A stretch of 64,000 nucleotides of DNA from Akkermansiaceae bacterium (GTDB lineage: Bacteria > Verrucomicrobiota > Verrucomicrobiia > Verrucomicrobiales > Akkermansiaceae): assembly GCA_024233115.1 (NCBI GenBank), contig JACKQB010000001.1, forward strand, positions 806,001-870,000. Reading direction: 5' to 3'. The notes below the pieces were generated by a model. The model worked only from the letters and a program-made list of their open reading frames with translations, made no database searches and was not told where the DNA came from. Positions 8,964 through 17,156 of the stretch are shown one piece after another. A program made the translations under genes and the position numbers. Each line of letters starts with the position of its first letter. The stretch's first letter is position 1.

Positions 8964-9731
8964 TCATACCCCCCGTGCACTTCCCCAAAGCTGGATATGC
9001 AAGCGGTCGCTGTAGCGGAAATTGTGGTCTCGACAGATGCCGGCGAGCCAGAGCCGGCGTTGCTGGAGCGTGTCGTCGTCCCTGCCCTCGGGCATCAGCA
9101 GGATGCGGTTGTGGGGCAGCTTGTAACAGCTGATCAGCTCTCTGATCTCCTCGAGGTCGTCCATCCGGGAAACAACAAATTTAAACCAGGCCTTTTCCGA
9201 TGCGGCAAAGAACTTCAGGGCCCCGCCCTTGACCCGCAGGCCGATGTCGTTGCCCGAGTTTTTTAATTTCGGGGAAACATTGTACTGGCTGACGACTTGA
9301 TCGAGCTCAGTGCTGGGTACGATCGTGCCGTTGGTTTCCACTTCGAAACAATAGTCGGGGTTCCTGGCAAGCAGGTGGGTGATCACACTTTGCCACGCCT
9401 CGTCCTGCAATAGCGGCTCGCCTCCGGTGAGGATGACACGGCTGCAGGGGAATGCCGCAATTTGCTCCGCCACCTGATGTGTGGGCAATTCGACCAGGTA
9501 TTCCGGTTTTTTAAATTTCTGATAACCTGGCTCATCATCCTTCTCGTGTTTCCATGGTGTGTGTTCCCAGTTCCACGTATAATCCGTATCACACCATTGG
9601 CAGTGAAGATTACACAGGGAGGCCCGGACAAAGACGGAGGGGATGCCCACACTCACCCCCTCACCCTGGAGGCTGTGGAAAATTTCCGGCCCGCCATGCA
9701 GACGGGCCAGCTTGATGGTGGGTCCAGCCAT
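8964..9731 (-). CDS. queE: 7-carboxy-7-deazaguanine synthase QueE (radical SAM)
   Basis: It catalyses the radical-mediated ring contraction of 6-carboxytetrahydropterin to 7-carboxy-7-deazaguanine, a step in queuosine biosynthesis. The radical SAM cluster motif CNLHCQWC (CxxxCxxC, C40, C44, C47) and the GGEP motif (103-106) are visible, as is the N-terminal substrate loop EIFHSLQGEGVSVG. I begin at ATG 9731 (MAGPTIK); a start six codons earlier is possible. The protein is 255 residues, within the long QueE type. No other queuosine gene (queC, queD, queF) lies in the window. The gene is in line with the Tat-exported protein upstream (gap about 38 bp). Confidence 0.93.
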   Translation of the reverse strand: MAGPTIKLARLHGGPEIFHSLQGEGVSVGIPSVFVRASLCNLHCQWCDTDYTWNWEHTPWKHEKDDEPGYQKFKKPEYLVELPTHQVAEQIAAFPCSRVILTGGEPLLQDEAWQSVITHLLARNPDYCFEVETNGTIVPSTELDQVVSQYNVSPKLKNSGNDIGLRVKGGALKFFAASEKAWFKFVVSRMDDLEEIRELISCYKLPHNRILLMPEGRDDDTLQQRRLWLAGICRDHNFRYSDRLHIQLWGSARGV

Positions 9732-9769
9732 GGTTGCTGAGAACTGCATTCCGTCGAATGCAGAGGTTG

Positions 9770-10672
9770 TTAGAGCTGCTGGAAGACGCGCTCGAGAAGT
9801 TTTTTCGTGGCGATGACCCCATCGTCTTCAGAGAGCTGGCTCCCTTCGTATTCAACACCGACATAACCTTTATACGCGGAGGCGGCGACGAGTTTCATGG
9901 CTTTCAGGAAGTCGGTTTTTGTTTCATTCCCCTGATCGTCAAATTGATGGCTCTTGGCGCTCACCCCCTTGGCATAAGGCATGAGGTCCTTGATTCCCTG
10001 ATAGCGGTCGTAGCCATGGAAGTTCCCGAAATCAGGCAGGGCGCCGCAGTTGGGCATGTTGACTCCTTTGAGCACACCCGAGAGCCAGGCACCGTCTGAT
10101 GACAGGCCACCATGGTTTTCAACGATCACATTGATCCCGAAATCCTTGGCGAAGGTGCTCAGCGACTGCAAACCGTCGCTTACTTGTTTGGCGAGTTCTT
10201 CACGCGAGCCGGGGCCGCCCGCATTGACGCGGATCGAGTGGCAACCGAGGAATTTGGCGGCTTCCACCCATTGCTTGTGATTGTCCACGGTCTTGGCCCG
10301 ATCCTTCGGGGTCCTGGCCCCCAGCTGGCCCTCACCGTCACACATGATGAGTACGTTGCGGATGCCTTCGGAGTCGGTGCGGGATTTGAGATCCTTCAAA
10401 TAGGCCTGGTCCCTGGCATGTTTTTTGAAGAAGGAGTTCACATACTCGACGGCGTGAATGCCGAATTTGTCCTTGCTGTACTTCGGAAAATCAAGGTTGG
10501 TGAGCTGTCCTTTCTGGAGCGCCCTGTGGAGTGACCATTGCGCAATGGAAATTTGAAAACGGGGGTCCATGGCTTTGTTGTTTTCAGTCTGTGCCGACAG
10601 GTAGCTGCCGGTGATGGTGGCTGCGGATGCGGCGGCGGTGGTTTTGATAAATTGTCTGCGTGAGGTCTTCAT
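9770..10672 (-). CDS. Tat-exported sugar phosphate isomerase/epimerase-type TIM-barrel protein
   Basis: The N-terminus MKTSRRQFIKTTAAASAATI is a twin-arginine signal (SRRQFIK), so export as a folded protein to the periplasm is expected. The body has the AP-endonuclease-2/xylose-isomerase-like fold signatures: FQISIAQWSLHRAL, GIHAVEYVNSFF, VENHGG (metal-binding region), PDFGNFHG and YVGVEYEG. Proteins of this type are common and diverse in Verrucomicrobia and Planctomycetes, and the substrate cannot be read from sequence. The length of 300 residues is typical. Probable metal ligands are the E of VENHG, the D of PDFGNF and the E of GVEYEG; this is inference from the family. Confidence 0.85.
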   Translation of the reverse strand: MKTSRRQFIKTTAAASAATITGSYLSAQTENNKAMDPRFQISIAQWSLHRALQKGQLTNLDFPKYSKDKFGIHAVEYVNSFFKKHARDQAYLKDLKSRTDSEGIRNVLIMCDGEGQLGARTPKDRAKTVDNHKQWVEAAKFLGCHSIRVNAGGPGSREELAKQVSDGLQSLSTFAKDFGINVIVENHGGLSSDGAWLSGVLKGVNMPNCGALPDFGNFHGYDRYQGIKDLMPYAKGVSAKSHQFDDQGNETKTDFLKAMKLVAASAYKGYVGVEYEGSQLSEDDGVIATKKLLERVFQQL

Positions 10673-10752
10673 TGGGTTTATGCTAGAGGCAAATCACCCC
10701 GGTGCAAGTAATTTGATGGCTACGGGACGGTGGCCTGTGCTAAGCAATAGCC

Positions 10753-11271
10753 ATGAGTATTATTACCCGCAGGGGAGACGATGGACAAACGGATGTGATG
10801 TATGGTGGACGGATGCCGAAACTCTCTCCCGAGGTGGTTGCCTGTGGAGCGGTGGACGAGTTGACCTCGGCCCTGGGGATGGTGAGGGTATCGGGGGTTC
10901 CCGATGAAATCACTGGACAAATCGATACCATCCAGGGGCATTTGGTGGCACTGATGGGTTTGCTTTCCGTGCCAACCGCAAAACGGGAAAAATACCTCGC
11001 GGACGGTTATCCGTCGGTCACCAAGGAAGACATCGATTGGTTGGAGTCGATTGCAGTGGAAATGCCCACCCAATTCGACGGCTGGGCGCGCCCCGGTGCC
11101 AGTGGTGATGCCGGAGCGGCATGGATGGATATGGCGCGGGCCGTTTGCCGCCGTGCCGAACTCGCAGCGTGGGGCCTCGGCGAAGGCGCGTCCATGGAGG
11201 CCTGCCGCTTTCTAAACCGGCTTTCCGACATCCTCTGGCTTTGGGCGCGGAAACTGGAAAAAGACACGTAA
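10753..11271 (+). CDS. pduO: Cob(I)yrinic acid a,c-diamide adenosyltransferase, PduO type
   Basis: It transfers the adenosyl group of ATP to cob(I)alamin to form coenzyme B12. The PduO-type signature is clear: an N-terminal TRRGDDGQT (residues 5-13) that binds ATP, CGAVDELTSALG (about 32-43), and the C-terminal helix RAVCRRAELAAW followed by FLNRLSDILWLWARK. The length (172 residues) fits. It stands apart from other cobalamin genes; a salvage or recycling role is likely. The start ATG has only GCTAAGCAATAGCC before it, no Shine-Dalgarno. It is divergent from the Tat-exported TIM-barrel gene. Confidence 0.93.
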   Translation: MSIITRRGDDGQTDVMYGGRMPKLSPEVVACGAVDELTSALGMVRVSGVPDEITGQIDTIQGHLVALMGLLSVPTAKREKYLADGYPSVTKEDIDWLESIAVEMPTQFDGWARPGASGDAGAAWMDMARAVCRRAELAAWGLGEGASMEACRFLNRLSDILWLWARKLEKDT

Positions 11272-11316
11272 AAAAAATCCATTGCCATTTCGTTTGGAAC
11301 ATTCATGATGACCGGC

Positions 11317-11799
11317 ATGAAAAAATACATCAGCCTCCTCCTCTTCCTATCGGTCACCCCTTTCCTCCAGGCTCGCGACATCACTCCCAAGTGGCGTGAT
11401 ACCATGGAGATGAAGGAACTGGATAAAGCGAGGAAAACGGCTGAATCCGAGAAAAAGCTGATCACCATCCTGGTGACCAACAAAACCTATGACTCCGACA
11501 CCCAGGGGGCACAACAGGTGGTCGATGTCATCGAAGATACGATCAAGGCACTGAAAACCAGTTCGATCATCGTCAGGACTTCTTACGAAGAGGCCGGGAG
11601 TCTGAACCAGGGGGATGAATTCAACATGGCTGTCATCGACGGTCTGCGGAAAGCCGGCAACTCGCTCCCCATGATCATTGTCATCAACCCGATCGATAAA
11701 AAGCTGGTACAGGTGATCCCGCCCAATGAGGTGCTGCAAGATGGTAGCAAAGCATTCCGAGACGTCAAAAAGGCCGCCCGCAATTTGAAAAAGAAGTAG
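11317..11799 (+). CDS. Secreted thioredoxin-like hypothetical protein
   Basis: Start at MKKYISLLLF; an in-frame ATG four codons earlier (MMTGM) is less like a signal peptide. A signal peptide ends near FLQARD (cleavage probably after A20, in LQA/R). The mature part reads like a thioredoxin-fold strand-helix pattern: LDKARKTAESEKKLITILVTN, a helical VVDVIEDTIKALK, SSIIVRTSY, and LPMIIVINPIDKKLVQVIP (the LP position of the cis-proline). It lacks the CxxC redox motif, so it is not a redox thioredoxin. It ends 14 bp before the convergent rhomboid gene. Function is unknown. Confidence 0.75.
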   Translation: MKKYISLLLFLSVTPFLQARDITPKWRDTMEMKELDKARKTAESEKKLITILVTNKTYDSDTQGAQQVVDVIEDTIKALKTSSIIVRTSYEEAGSLNQGDEFNMAVIDGLRKAGNSLPMIIVINPIDKKLVQVIPPNEVLQDGSKAFRDVKKAARNLKKK

Positions 11800-11812
11800 C
11801 CCGGCCTGCCAA

Positions 11813-12556
11813 TCAGTCCACCTGGGCAAACAGGTAAACGATCCCCACGCATACCAGGGTCATCGACAAGCTGGCGGCCAGCCAGTACCAGCCGCGTTTG
11901 CTGCCCTTGCATGCCCACAGGCCGACCAGGAAGCCAAACACCATGCCGGAGATGTGGGCAGCGTTGCCAATGGGCAGCATGCCACCCCATGTCAGCAGGA
12001 AACAAACACCTTGCCAGAGCAGGAACCAGCGCAGGGTGCTGCCATTGAATCCTTCCAGGAAACCCGTGTAGCGCGGCCAGGCACCCCAGATGAAACCGCC
12101 CATCGCATAAACAACTCCCGAAAAGCCGATGCCGGGTCCGTCAATGACCTGGCTGAGCGTTGAGCTGACAAAGGCAGAGACCACAATGAAGGCCGCCGTT
12201 TTCATACTGCCCAGTCCTCTTTCCATCAACGTGCCAAGCCGGACCAGCCACAGCATGTTGAATCCGACATGCCACAGCTCAAAATGAATAAAGGCCGAGC
12301 CAATCAAACCCCACCAGCGCCCTTCGTGTAAATCCTGCATCGATGTCATGCCCAGTTTGTGGGCAAGCTCGTAAACATCGAGTGTGCCCGTCCTGTCTCT
12401 ATTCAGCAGGAAAAAAACAACCAGGCACCATAGCAATACGGCATAGGTGACGACCGGCAGTAGGTCGCCAAAGCGCTCGTAGAGCCTCGACCGGTAGGTC
12501 GGGCCGGCGTCAGCCGGGTTGTCCGGTGGAAATTGGAAACGCATGAACGAACGCAT
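11813..12556 (-). CDS. Rhomboid-family intramembrane serine protease
   Basis: A membrane-embedded protease with six or more hydrophobic segments. The catalytic serine sits in IGFSGVVYA (GxSG, S146) and the catalytic histidine in GNAAHISG (H201). The third conserved element, HFELWHVGFNM (H91, H96, N100), is the region that forms the oxyanion-hole loop in GlpG. All three elements are intact, so activity is expected. It sits alone, converging with the thioredoxin-like gene. The substrate is unknown. No frame problem or truncation is seen in 247 residues. Confidence 0.93.
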   Translation of the reverse strand: MRSFMRFQFPPDNPADAGPTYRSRLYERFGDLLPVVTYAVLLWCLVVFFLLNRDRTGTLDVYELAHKLGMTSMQDLHEGRWWGLIGSAFIHFELWHVGFNMLWLVRLGTLMERGLGSMKTAAFIVVSAFVSSTLSQVIDGPGIGFSGVVYAMGGFIWGAWPRYTGFLEGFNGSTLRWFLLWQGVCFLLTWGGMLPIGNAAHISGMVFGFLVGLWACKGSKRGWYWLAASLSMTLVCVGIVYLFAQVD

Positions 12557-12655
12557 GCCGGTTTTGTGTCAGCTTAGGTGCCGGTGGGCAAGAATAACAT
12601 ATCAGCTGGAAAAATAGCACTTGATTCGTTGCCGCGGGAGGTTATCCTCCCTCCC

Positions 12656-12835
12656 ATGAGCAAGATCCTCTACGTTTTACTGACTGCCGCTTTCCTGCCT
12701 CTCCTTTCCTGTGGACAGAACGCACAGACGGCGAAAAAGCCCGTTGGTCCTAAATCGGACGAAAGCGACATGCCTTGGAACCGTCCCACCGGACCCGAGG
12801 GGGCTGGGGCACTTGGGATCCTTGATCAGCGGTGA
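12656..12835 (+). CDS. Small lipoprotein (59 residues)
   Basis: The start at MSKILYVLLTAAFLPLLSC gives a clean lipoprotein signal (LLSC lipobox, C19) and a short mature peptide. An upstream in-frame start at 12578 would bury the signal and is rejected. The mature part contains DMPWNRPTGPEGAGALG, a proline/glycine pattern that recurs in small lipoproteins of this phylum as far as I recall. The last 10 bp overlap the 3' end of the convergent rlmH. Function is unknown; an envelope role is inference from the lipobox. Confidence 0.7.
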   Translation: MSKILYVLLTAAFLPLLSCGQNAQTAKKPVGPKSDESDMPWNRPTGPEGAGALGILDQR

Positions 12836-13263
12836 TACGGCTCGCCACGCTGGATGGTGGCGATGCGATAGAGTTGTTCTAACAGAACGACCAGCGCGAG
12901 TTCGTGCTGGAGTGTCAGCGGGGATAGTGCCCAGACCATATCCGCCTCGTCCCTGAGTTCCTGCGTATGCCCGTCCGAAGCTCCGATCAGGTAGCTGGCG
13001 CGTTTGACACCACGCATTTCCCAATCGTGGATGCGTTGGCAAAGCTGGTCAGTTGTCAGGCTTTCGCCGCGCTCGTCCATCACGATCCGCAGGGTGCCTG
13101 CACTCGCCTCGCGGAGGCGCTGGGAGACCTCCTCGCTGCTGCCGTCCTTGAGGTGTTTAAGCTCGTAGGAGCCGTAGCGAGTGAGTCTTTTAAGATACTC
13201 GGCGGTGCCATCCTTGCAGTATTTTAAGGCAGGCTTTCCGGCTACGAGTATCTGGTGTTTCAT
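12826..13263 (-). CDS. rlmH: 23S rRNA pseudouridine-1915 N3-methyltransferase RlmH
   Basis: A SPOUT-fold SAM methyltransferase acting on the 70S ribosome at helix 69. The signatures are YLKRLTRYGSYEL near the start, the SAM-binding IVMDERGESLTTDQ, IGASDGH and the trefoil knot segment ALSPLTLQHELALVVLLEQLYR, ending in GEPYHR. The family's conserved C-terminal YHR tail is present. The length is 145 residues, near the usual about 155. It is read in line with glyQS, whose stop lies only 23 bp away, through a short decamer-like repeat. Confidence 0.93.
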   Translation of the reverse strand: MKHQILVAGKPALKYCKDGTAEYLKRLTRYGSYELKHLKDGSSEEVSQRLREASAGTLRIVMDERGESLTTDQLCQRIHDWEMRGVKRASYLIGASDGHTQELRDEADMVWALSPLTLQHELALVVLLEQLYRIATIQRGEPYHR

Positions 13264-13293
13264 AGGTCTTATAAGTCCTATGGGACCTATACG
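13261..13293 (-). repeat. Decamer-like repeat between glyQS and rlmH
   Basis: The 23-bp gap and the edges of the two genes read CATAGGTCTT-ATAAGTCCTA-TGGGACCTAT on the plus strand, three near-copies of a 10-bp unit related to (C/T)ATAGG(T/A)C. The strand read by the genes has the same type of unit. It forms a weak 7-bp hairpin (ATAGGTC / GACCTAT). It resembles intergenic decamer strings I have seen in other Verrucomicrobia. Confidence 0.5.
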
Positions 13294-14687
13294 ATTCTAG
13301 CCAATAGCCACGGAAGCAGCTCGCTGATGGCAACGCGCTCCTGCTCCATGGAATCGCGGTGACGCACGGTGACGGTATCGGTGAGGTCCTCGCCGTTCTC
13401 GCCTTTTTCTCCGAGGGTCTCAAAGTCGATGGCGATGCAGAAGGGGGTGCCCACCTCGTCCTGGCGGCGGTAGCGGCGGCCAATCGCTGCCGCTTCGTCA
13501 TAAAAGATATTCATGTGCGGTTGCAGCAGCGCCTTCACCTCCAAGGCCTTCTCCACCAGCTCCGGTTTGTTTTTCAGCAGTGGCAGCACGGCTGCCTTGA
13601 TCGGGGCGATGCAGGGTTTGAAACGCATCACGGTGCGCTCGTCCTGCTTGCCACCCTCCTTGGTGAGGTCCTCGACATCGTATGCCTCGCAGATGACGGC
13701 GAGGACGGTGCGGTCGCAACCGGCGGACGGCTCGACCACATGCGGGATGAAGCGCTCCTTGGTTTCGGCGTCGAAGTACTCGAGGTTCTTGCCGGAGTGC
13801 TCCTGGTGTTTACCGATGTCGTAGGCACCACGATATGCCACGCCTTCAAGCTCTTGCTGACCGAAGGGGAATTCGTATTCGATGTCGTAAGTCTTCTGTG
13901 AGTAGTGGGCGCGGTCGGCTTCTGGAATGTCTAACACATGCAGCTTCTCACGTGGCACACCGATCTCATCGTAAAATTCCAGCCGTTTTTCCAGCCACTC
14001 ATCGGTCAGGCGCAGGCCGTCCTCGGGTCGGCAAAAGTATTCGATCTCCATCTGCTCGAACTCACGCGAGCGGAAGGTGAAGTTACGCGGGTTGATCTCA
14101 TTGCGGAATGCCTTGCCGATCTGGGCAATGCCGAAGGGGAGTTTCAACCGTGTGGAGTCCAACACGTTTTTATACTGCACGAAAATCGACTGTGCGGTTT
14201 CCGGGCGTAAGTAGGCGACGGCTTTGGGATCGTCGTCAGCAGCGGCGGCGCCGAGCTTGGTCTGGAGCATGAGGTTGAACTCTTTTTGCTCGGTGAGCTC
14301 GCAGCTTTTATCCTCGCCCTTGGGAAGCTGGGCTTTTTTCTCGCAGCGGGGGATTTCCTCCAGTTGGTCGGCGCGATAGCGTTTATTGCAGACTTTGCAA
14401 TCGACCATCGGGTCGGAAAATCCGCCGACGTGGCCGGAGGCGGTCAACACCGCCTGGTGGGTGAGGATCGAGCCGTCCATACCGACGATGTCGTCGCGTT
14501 CCTGGACGTTTTTGCGCCACCAGAATTCCTTGAGGTTGCGTTTGAGCTCGGCTCCCAGCGGGCCGTAGTCCCAGCAGCCGTTGAGGCCTCCGTAGAGTTC
14601 CCCGGATTGGAAGATGAAGCCTTTGCTTTTGCAAAGGGATACGATTTTTTCCATACGTTCTGTGTCAGTCTGGTCTTTGTTGGCCAT
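13287..14687 (-). CDS. glyQS: Glycyl-tRNA synthetase, alpha-2 type
   Basis: It charges tRNA-Gly with glycine and is an essential class II enzyme of the homodimeric type, as opposed to the alpha-beta type. I chose the ATG at 14687 (MANKDQTDTERMEKIV). Visible: SGELYGGLNGCWDYGPLGAELKRNLKEFW (residues 28-56), a CKVC pair (97-100), motif 2 FRNEINPRNF and motif 3 EPSAGCDRTVLAVI, plus the anticodon-binding C-terminal domain starting around VLPLLKNKPELVEKA. The 466-residue length is close to the family norm. Downstream neighbour is rlmH. The start has no Shine-Dalgarno (CTTATATCTCCCCCCGCC upstream). Confidence 0.96.
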   Translation of the reverse strand: MANKDQTDTERMEKIVSLCKSKGFIFQSGELYGGLNGCWDYGPLGAELKRNLKEFWWRKNVQERDDIVGMDGSILTHQAVLTASGHVGGFSDPMVDCKVCNKRYRADQLEEIPRCEKKAQLPKGEDKSCELTEQKEFNLMLQTKLGAAAADDDPKAVAYLRPETAQSIFVQYKNVLDSTRLKLPFGIAQIGKAFRNEINPRNFTFRSREFEQMEIEYFCRPEDGLRLTDEWLEKRLEFYDEIGVPREKLHVLDIPEADRAHYSQKTYDIEYEFPFGQQELEGVAYRGAYDIGKHQEHSGKNLEYFDAETKERFIPHVVEPSAGCDRTVLAVICEAYDVEDLTKEGGKQDERTVMRFKPCIAPIKAAVLPLLKNKPELVEKALEVKALLQPHMNIFYDEAAAIGRRYRRQDEVGTPFCIAIDFETLGEKGENGEDLTDTVTVRHRDSMEQERVAISELLPWLLARIV

Positions 14688-14743
14688 GGCGGGGGGAGAT
14701 ATAAGAATTAACAACTAAGAGTCAAGACTTTCAGGTTGTCATC

Positions 14744-16105
14744 ATGGGCGGGGGAGTGGATGCTCTGCCCGTGGCCGAGGCAATGACAGTGACCCGTCTG
14801 GTCAGACGGATGAAAAACCTGCTCGAAATCGAGATCGGTGAGATCTGGGTGGAGGGGGAGATCAGTAATCTGCGCCGACAAGCCAGCGGGCATTGTTATT
14901 TCAGCCTGAAGGACGAGGGCGCGCAGATTTCCTGTGTGCTTTTCCGTGGTTCGGCGGCGAGGGCGAAAGCCCAACCGGAGGACGGTATGCAGGCGCGGTT
15001 GTTTGGTGAGGTTTCAGTGTATGAATCCCGTGGCCAGCTGCAATTGATAGTCAAGCAGGTCGAGAATGCCGGCCTGGGGGATTTGCAGGCGAAGTTCGAA
15101 GCCCTGAAGCGCAAACTTGATGCCGAGGGCTTGTTTGATCCGGCTGTCAAAAAGTCACTGCCGAAATTCCCCAGGACGATTGCTCTGGTGACATCTCCAA
15201 CAGGTGCCGCACTGCAGGACATGCTCAACATCCTGACCCGCCGTGCCCCGTGGGTGCAGCCGGTCCTTTATCCGGTGACGGTGCAAGGCAAGGGGGCGGA
15301 GCTGAGTATTGCCCGTGCGATCGAAGAGTTAGGGAATCCTGAAAAATATGGCCTGCCCCGCGTTGATGTCATCATCACAGGCCGCGGCGGTGGCTCGCTC
15401 GAGGACCTATGGAATTTCAACGAGGAAGTGGTTGCCCGCGCCATTCATGCCTGCCCGGTCCCGGTGGTGTCGGCTGTCGGGCATGAGATCGATTTCACCA
15501 TCTCCGATTTTGTCGCCGACATGCGTGCCCCCACCCCCAGCGCTGCCGCCGAGTTGGTGGTACCAGACGGGGCAGAACTGCGATCGAAGATCCGGCGCTC
15601 GGCTGATGCTGTGCAGCGGGCGGTGGCGAACCGGCTCAGGCATGATAGCGCTATTCTGACCTCGGCACGCCGGGCCCTGATGCCGCGTGATGCCGAGCGG
15701 GCATTACGCGAGCCGATCCAACTACTGGACGGGCTGCGCGAAGACTTGAAAAACGCCAGTGACTACCGTTTGGAAGCCATGCTTGGCAGGTTGAAACAAG
15801 CAAGCATGCTTCATGCCACCCATCACCCCAGGCGCGTGATGCAGCGCCGGGGAGAACGTCTCGACCACGCCCGGACACTCCTGGAGCGGTCGGGAAAAAA
15901 TGCCCTGCAACACGCGGATGACCGGTTTAAAAGGTTGGCATCGTTGATCAAGACCCTCGGTCCCGACTCGACCTTTGCCCGTGGGTTTTCAATCACCATG
16001 GATGAGGCTGGCAATATCCTGACAGATACGGCGCAGGCCAGGGAAGGTGACCTGTTGATAAGTAAGTTTGCTGGCGGGGAACTAAGGAGTCGGGTAGAAA
16101 GTTAG
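14744..16105 (+). CDS. xseA: Exodeoxyribonuclease VII large subunit
   Basis: The catalytic and DNA-binding subunit of ExoVII, which degrades single-stranded DNA in both directions. An N-terminal OB fold (IWVEGEISNLRRQASGHCYFSLKDEGAQI) precedes the nuclease core with ALVTSPTGAALQDMLNIL, IITGRGGGSLEDLWNFNEE and PVVSAVGHEIDFTISDFVADMRAPTPSAAAE, all signature segments. The C-terminal helical region follows and ends with RGFSITMDEAGNILT. The 453 residues match the family. The small subunit xseB is not next to it: the next gene, 5 bp downstream, is a hypothetical membrane protein. The ATG at 14744 is used; an ATG at 14783 (MTVTRLVRRM) is an alternative. Confidence 0.96.
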   Translation: MGGGVDALPVAEAMTVTRLVRRMKNLLEIEIGEIWVEGEISNLRRQASGHCYFSLKDEGAQISCVLFRGSAARAKAQPEDGMQARLFGEVSVYESRGQLQLIVKQVENAGLGDLQAKFEALKRKLDAEGLFDPAVKKSLPKFPRTIALVTSPTGAALQDMLNILTRRAPWVQPVLYPVTVQGKGAELSIARAIEELGNPEKYGLPRVDVIITGRGGGSLEDLWNFNEEVVARAIHACPVPVVSAVGHEIDFTISDFVADMRAPTPSAAAELVVPDGAELRSKIRRSADAVQRAVANRLRHDSAILTSARRALMPRDAERALREPIQLLDGLREDLKNASDYRLEAMLGRLKQASMLHATHHPRRVMQRRGERLDHARTLLERSGKNALQHADDRFKRLASLIKTLGPDSTFARGFSITMDEAGNILTDTAQAREGDLLISKFAGGELRSRVES

Positions 16106-16110
16106 AGGTC

Positions 16111-17097
16111 ATGGCGCCTAGTAAACTGAATCCTCAAGATGCTTTTGACCTGGTGACGCGTCGACAGGGTAAGGAGTTGCCCGTCACCAAGGACCCCAAG
16201 GACATTGAGGCCGGTTTTGGTGAAAAGAATGCACGGTCGGAGGAGCCGAAACCACGCTGGAGGCGTTACTTGCTGTTGCTGGTATTGACGGTGCTCGCTT
16301 GCATCGTCGTGGCTGGTATATTCTCGTTTTACTGGTTTATTTCCACTCAATCCGAGCCTGGCTCCGCAGAAAAATCCCCCCTTGCAGCGGCACCTGCTGT
16401 GATTGATGAGGCCAAGGCCAAGGAAATGATCGAGGCGAATCTGCGGGCGTTTTTGCAGGCGGAAACGAATGAGGAAAGGCTGAAATATGTCTACATGCCG
16501 GAGGATGAAAAGCCGCAATTGGATGTCTACTATAACGAGCGTGGGCATGTGCACACGCCGGCATGGAAGATCGAACGTATGGAACATGTGAAATCCGTCC
16601 AGGGCGATGTGTGGTTTGTGGTTTACCGTGATCTCAATAAGATACAGCGATTGGTTTCCTTCCAAAGGTTTGGAGATCACTTCCTGCTGCATTGGTCGGC
16701 CATGACCGCCTTCTGCGAAATCCCCTGGGAAAAGTTCATCGTGCAACGCCCCTCGACCCCGGTGACGATGCGGTGTTATGTGAGGCAATATCAAGGTCAG
16801 TGGCCATTGGGTATCCCGTCAGACCAATATCATTGTTTTCTCATCGAGGACCGCGGTGGACTGTTCTCAGAATTAGCGATCATGGACCGTAGTAGCGTGG
16901 GATACACGACCTTGAAGGGGCTGCCGAATGCCAGTCGGCATCCAGTGACCCTGGAGCTTGGCTATCATCACTTCCCTACCAACGGAAGGGGGGGTGAAAT
17001 TTTGGAGATTCAATCACTCAAACACCTGCGCTGGCAGCAAATGTCGATGGACGCCCGTGTGCAGGGGCTGGAGTTGGAAACGCCCGATTACGAGTAA
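16111..17097 (+). CDS. Hypothetical membrane-anchored protein downstream of xseA
   Basis: Unknown function. An N-terminal cytoplasmic segment of about 45 residues (rich in K, E, D, R) precedes one transmembrane helix (about 51-72, YLLLLVLTVLACIVVAGIFSFYWF). The outer domain has about 250 residues with AKEMIEANLRAFLQAETNEERLKYVYMPED, then a beta-rich part with VVYRDLNKIQRLVSFQRFGDHFLLHWSAM and ending in RWQQMSMDARVQGLELE. I recall relatives in other Verrucomicrobia but no assigned role. It starts 5 bp after xseA, so co-transcription is likely. Confidence 0.7.
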   Translation: MAPSKLNPQDAFDLVTRRQGKELPVTKDPKDIEAGFGEKNARSEEPKPRWRRYLLLLVLTVLACIVVAGIFSFYWFISTQSEPGSAEKSPLAAAPAVIDEAKAKEMIEANLRAFLQAETNEERLKYVYMPEDEKPQLDVYYNERGHVHTPAWKIERMEHVKSVQGDVWFVVYRDLNKIQRLVSFQRFGDHFLLHWSAMTAFCEIPWEKFIVQRPSTPVTMRCYVRQYQGQWPLGIPSDQYHCFLIEDRGGLFSELAIMDRSSVGYTTLKGLPNASRHPVTLELGYHHFPTNGRGGEILEIQSLKHLRWQQMSMDARVQGLELETPDYE

Positions 17098-17156
17098 AAA
17101 TAGACGGCCTGCTGACATACAAGCCACCATGGGTTGATAGAAAACAGACGATTACA

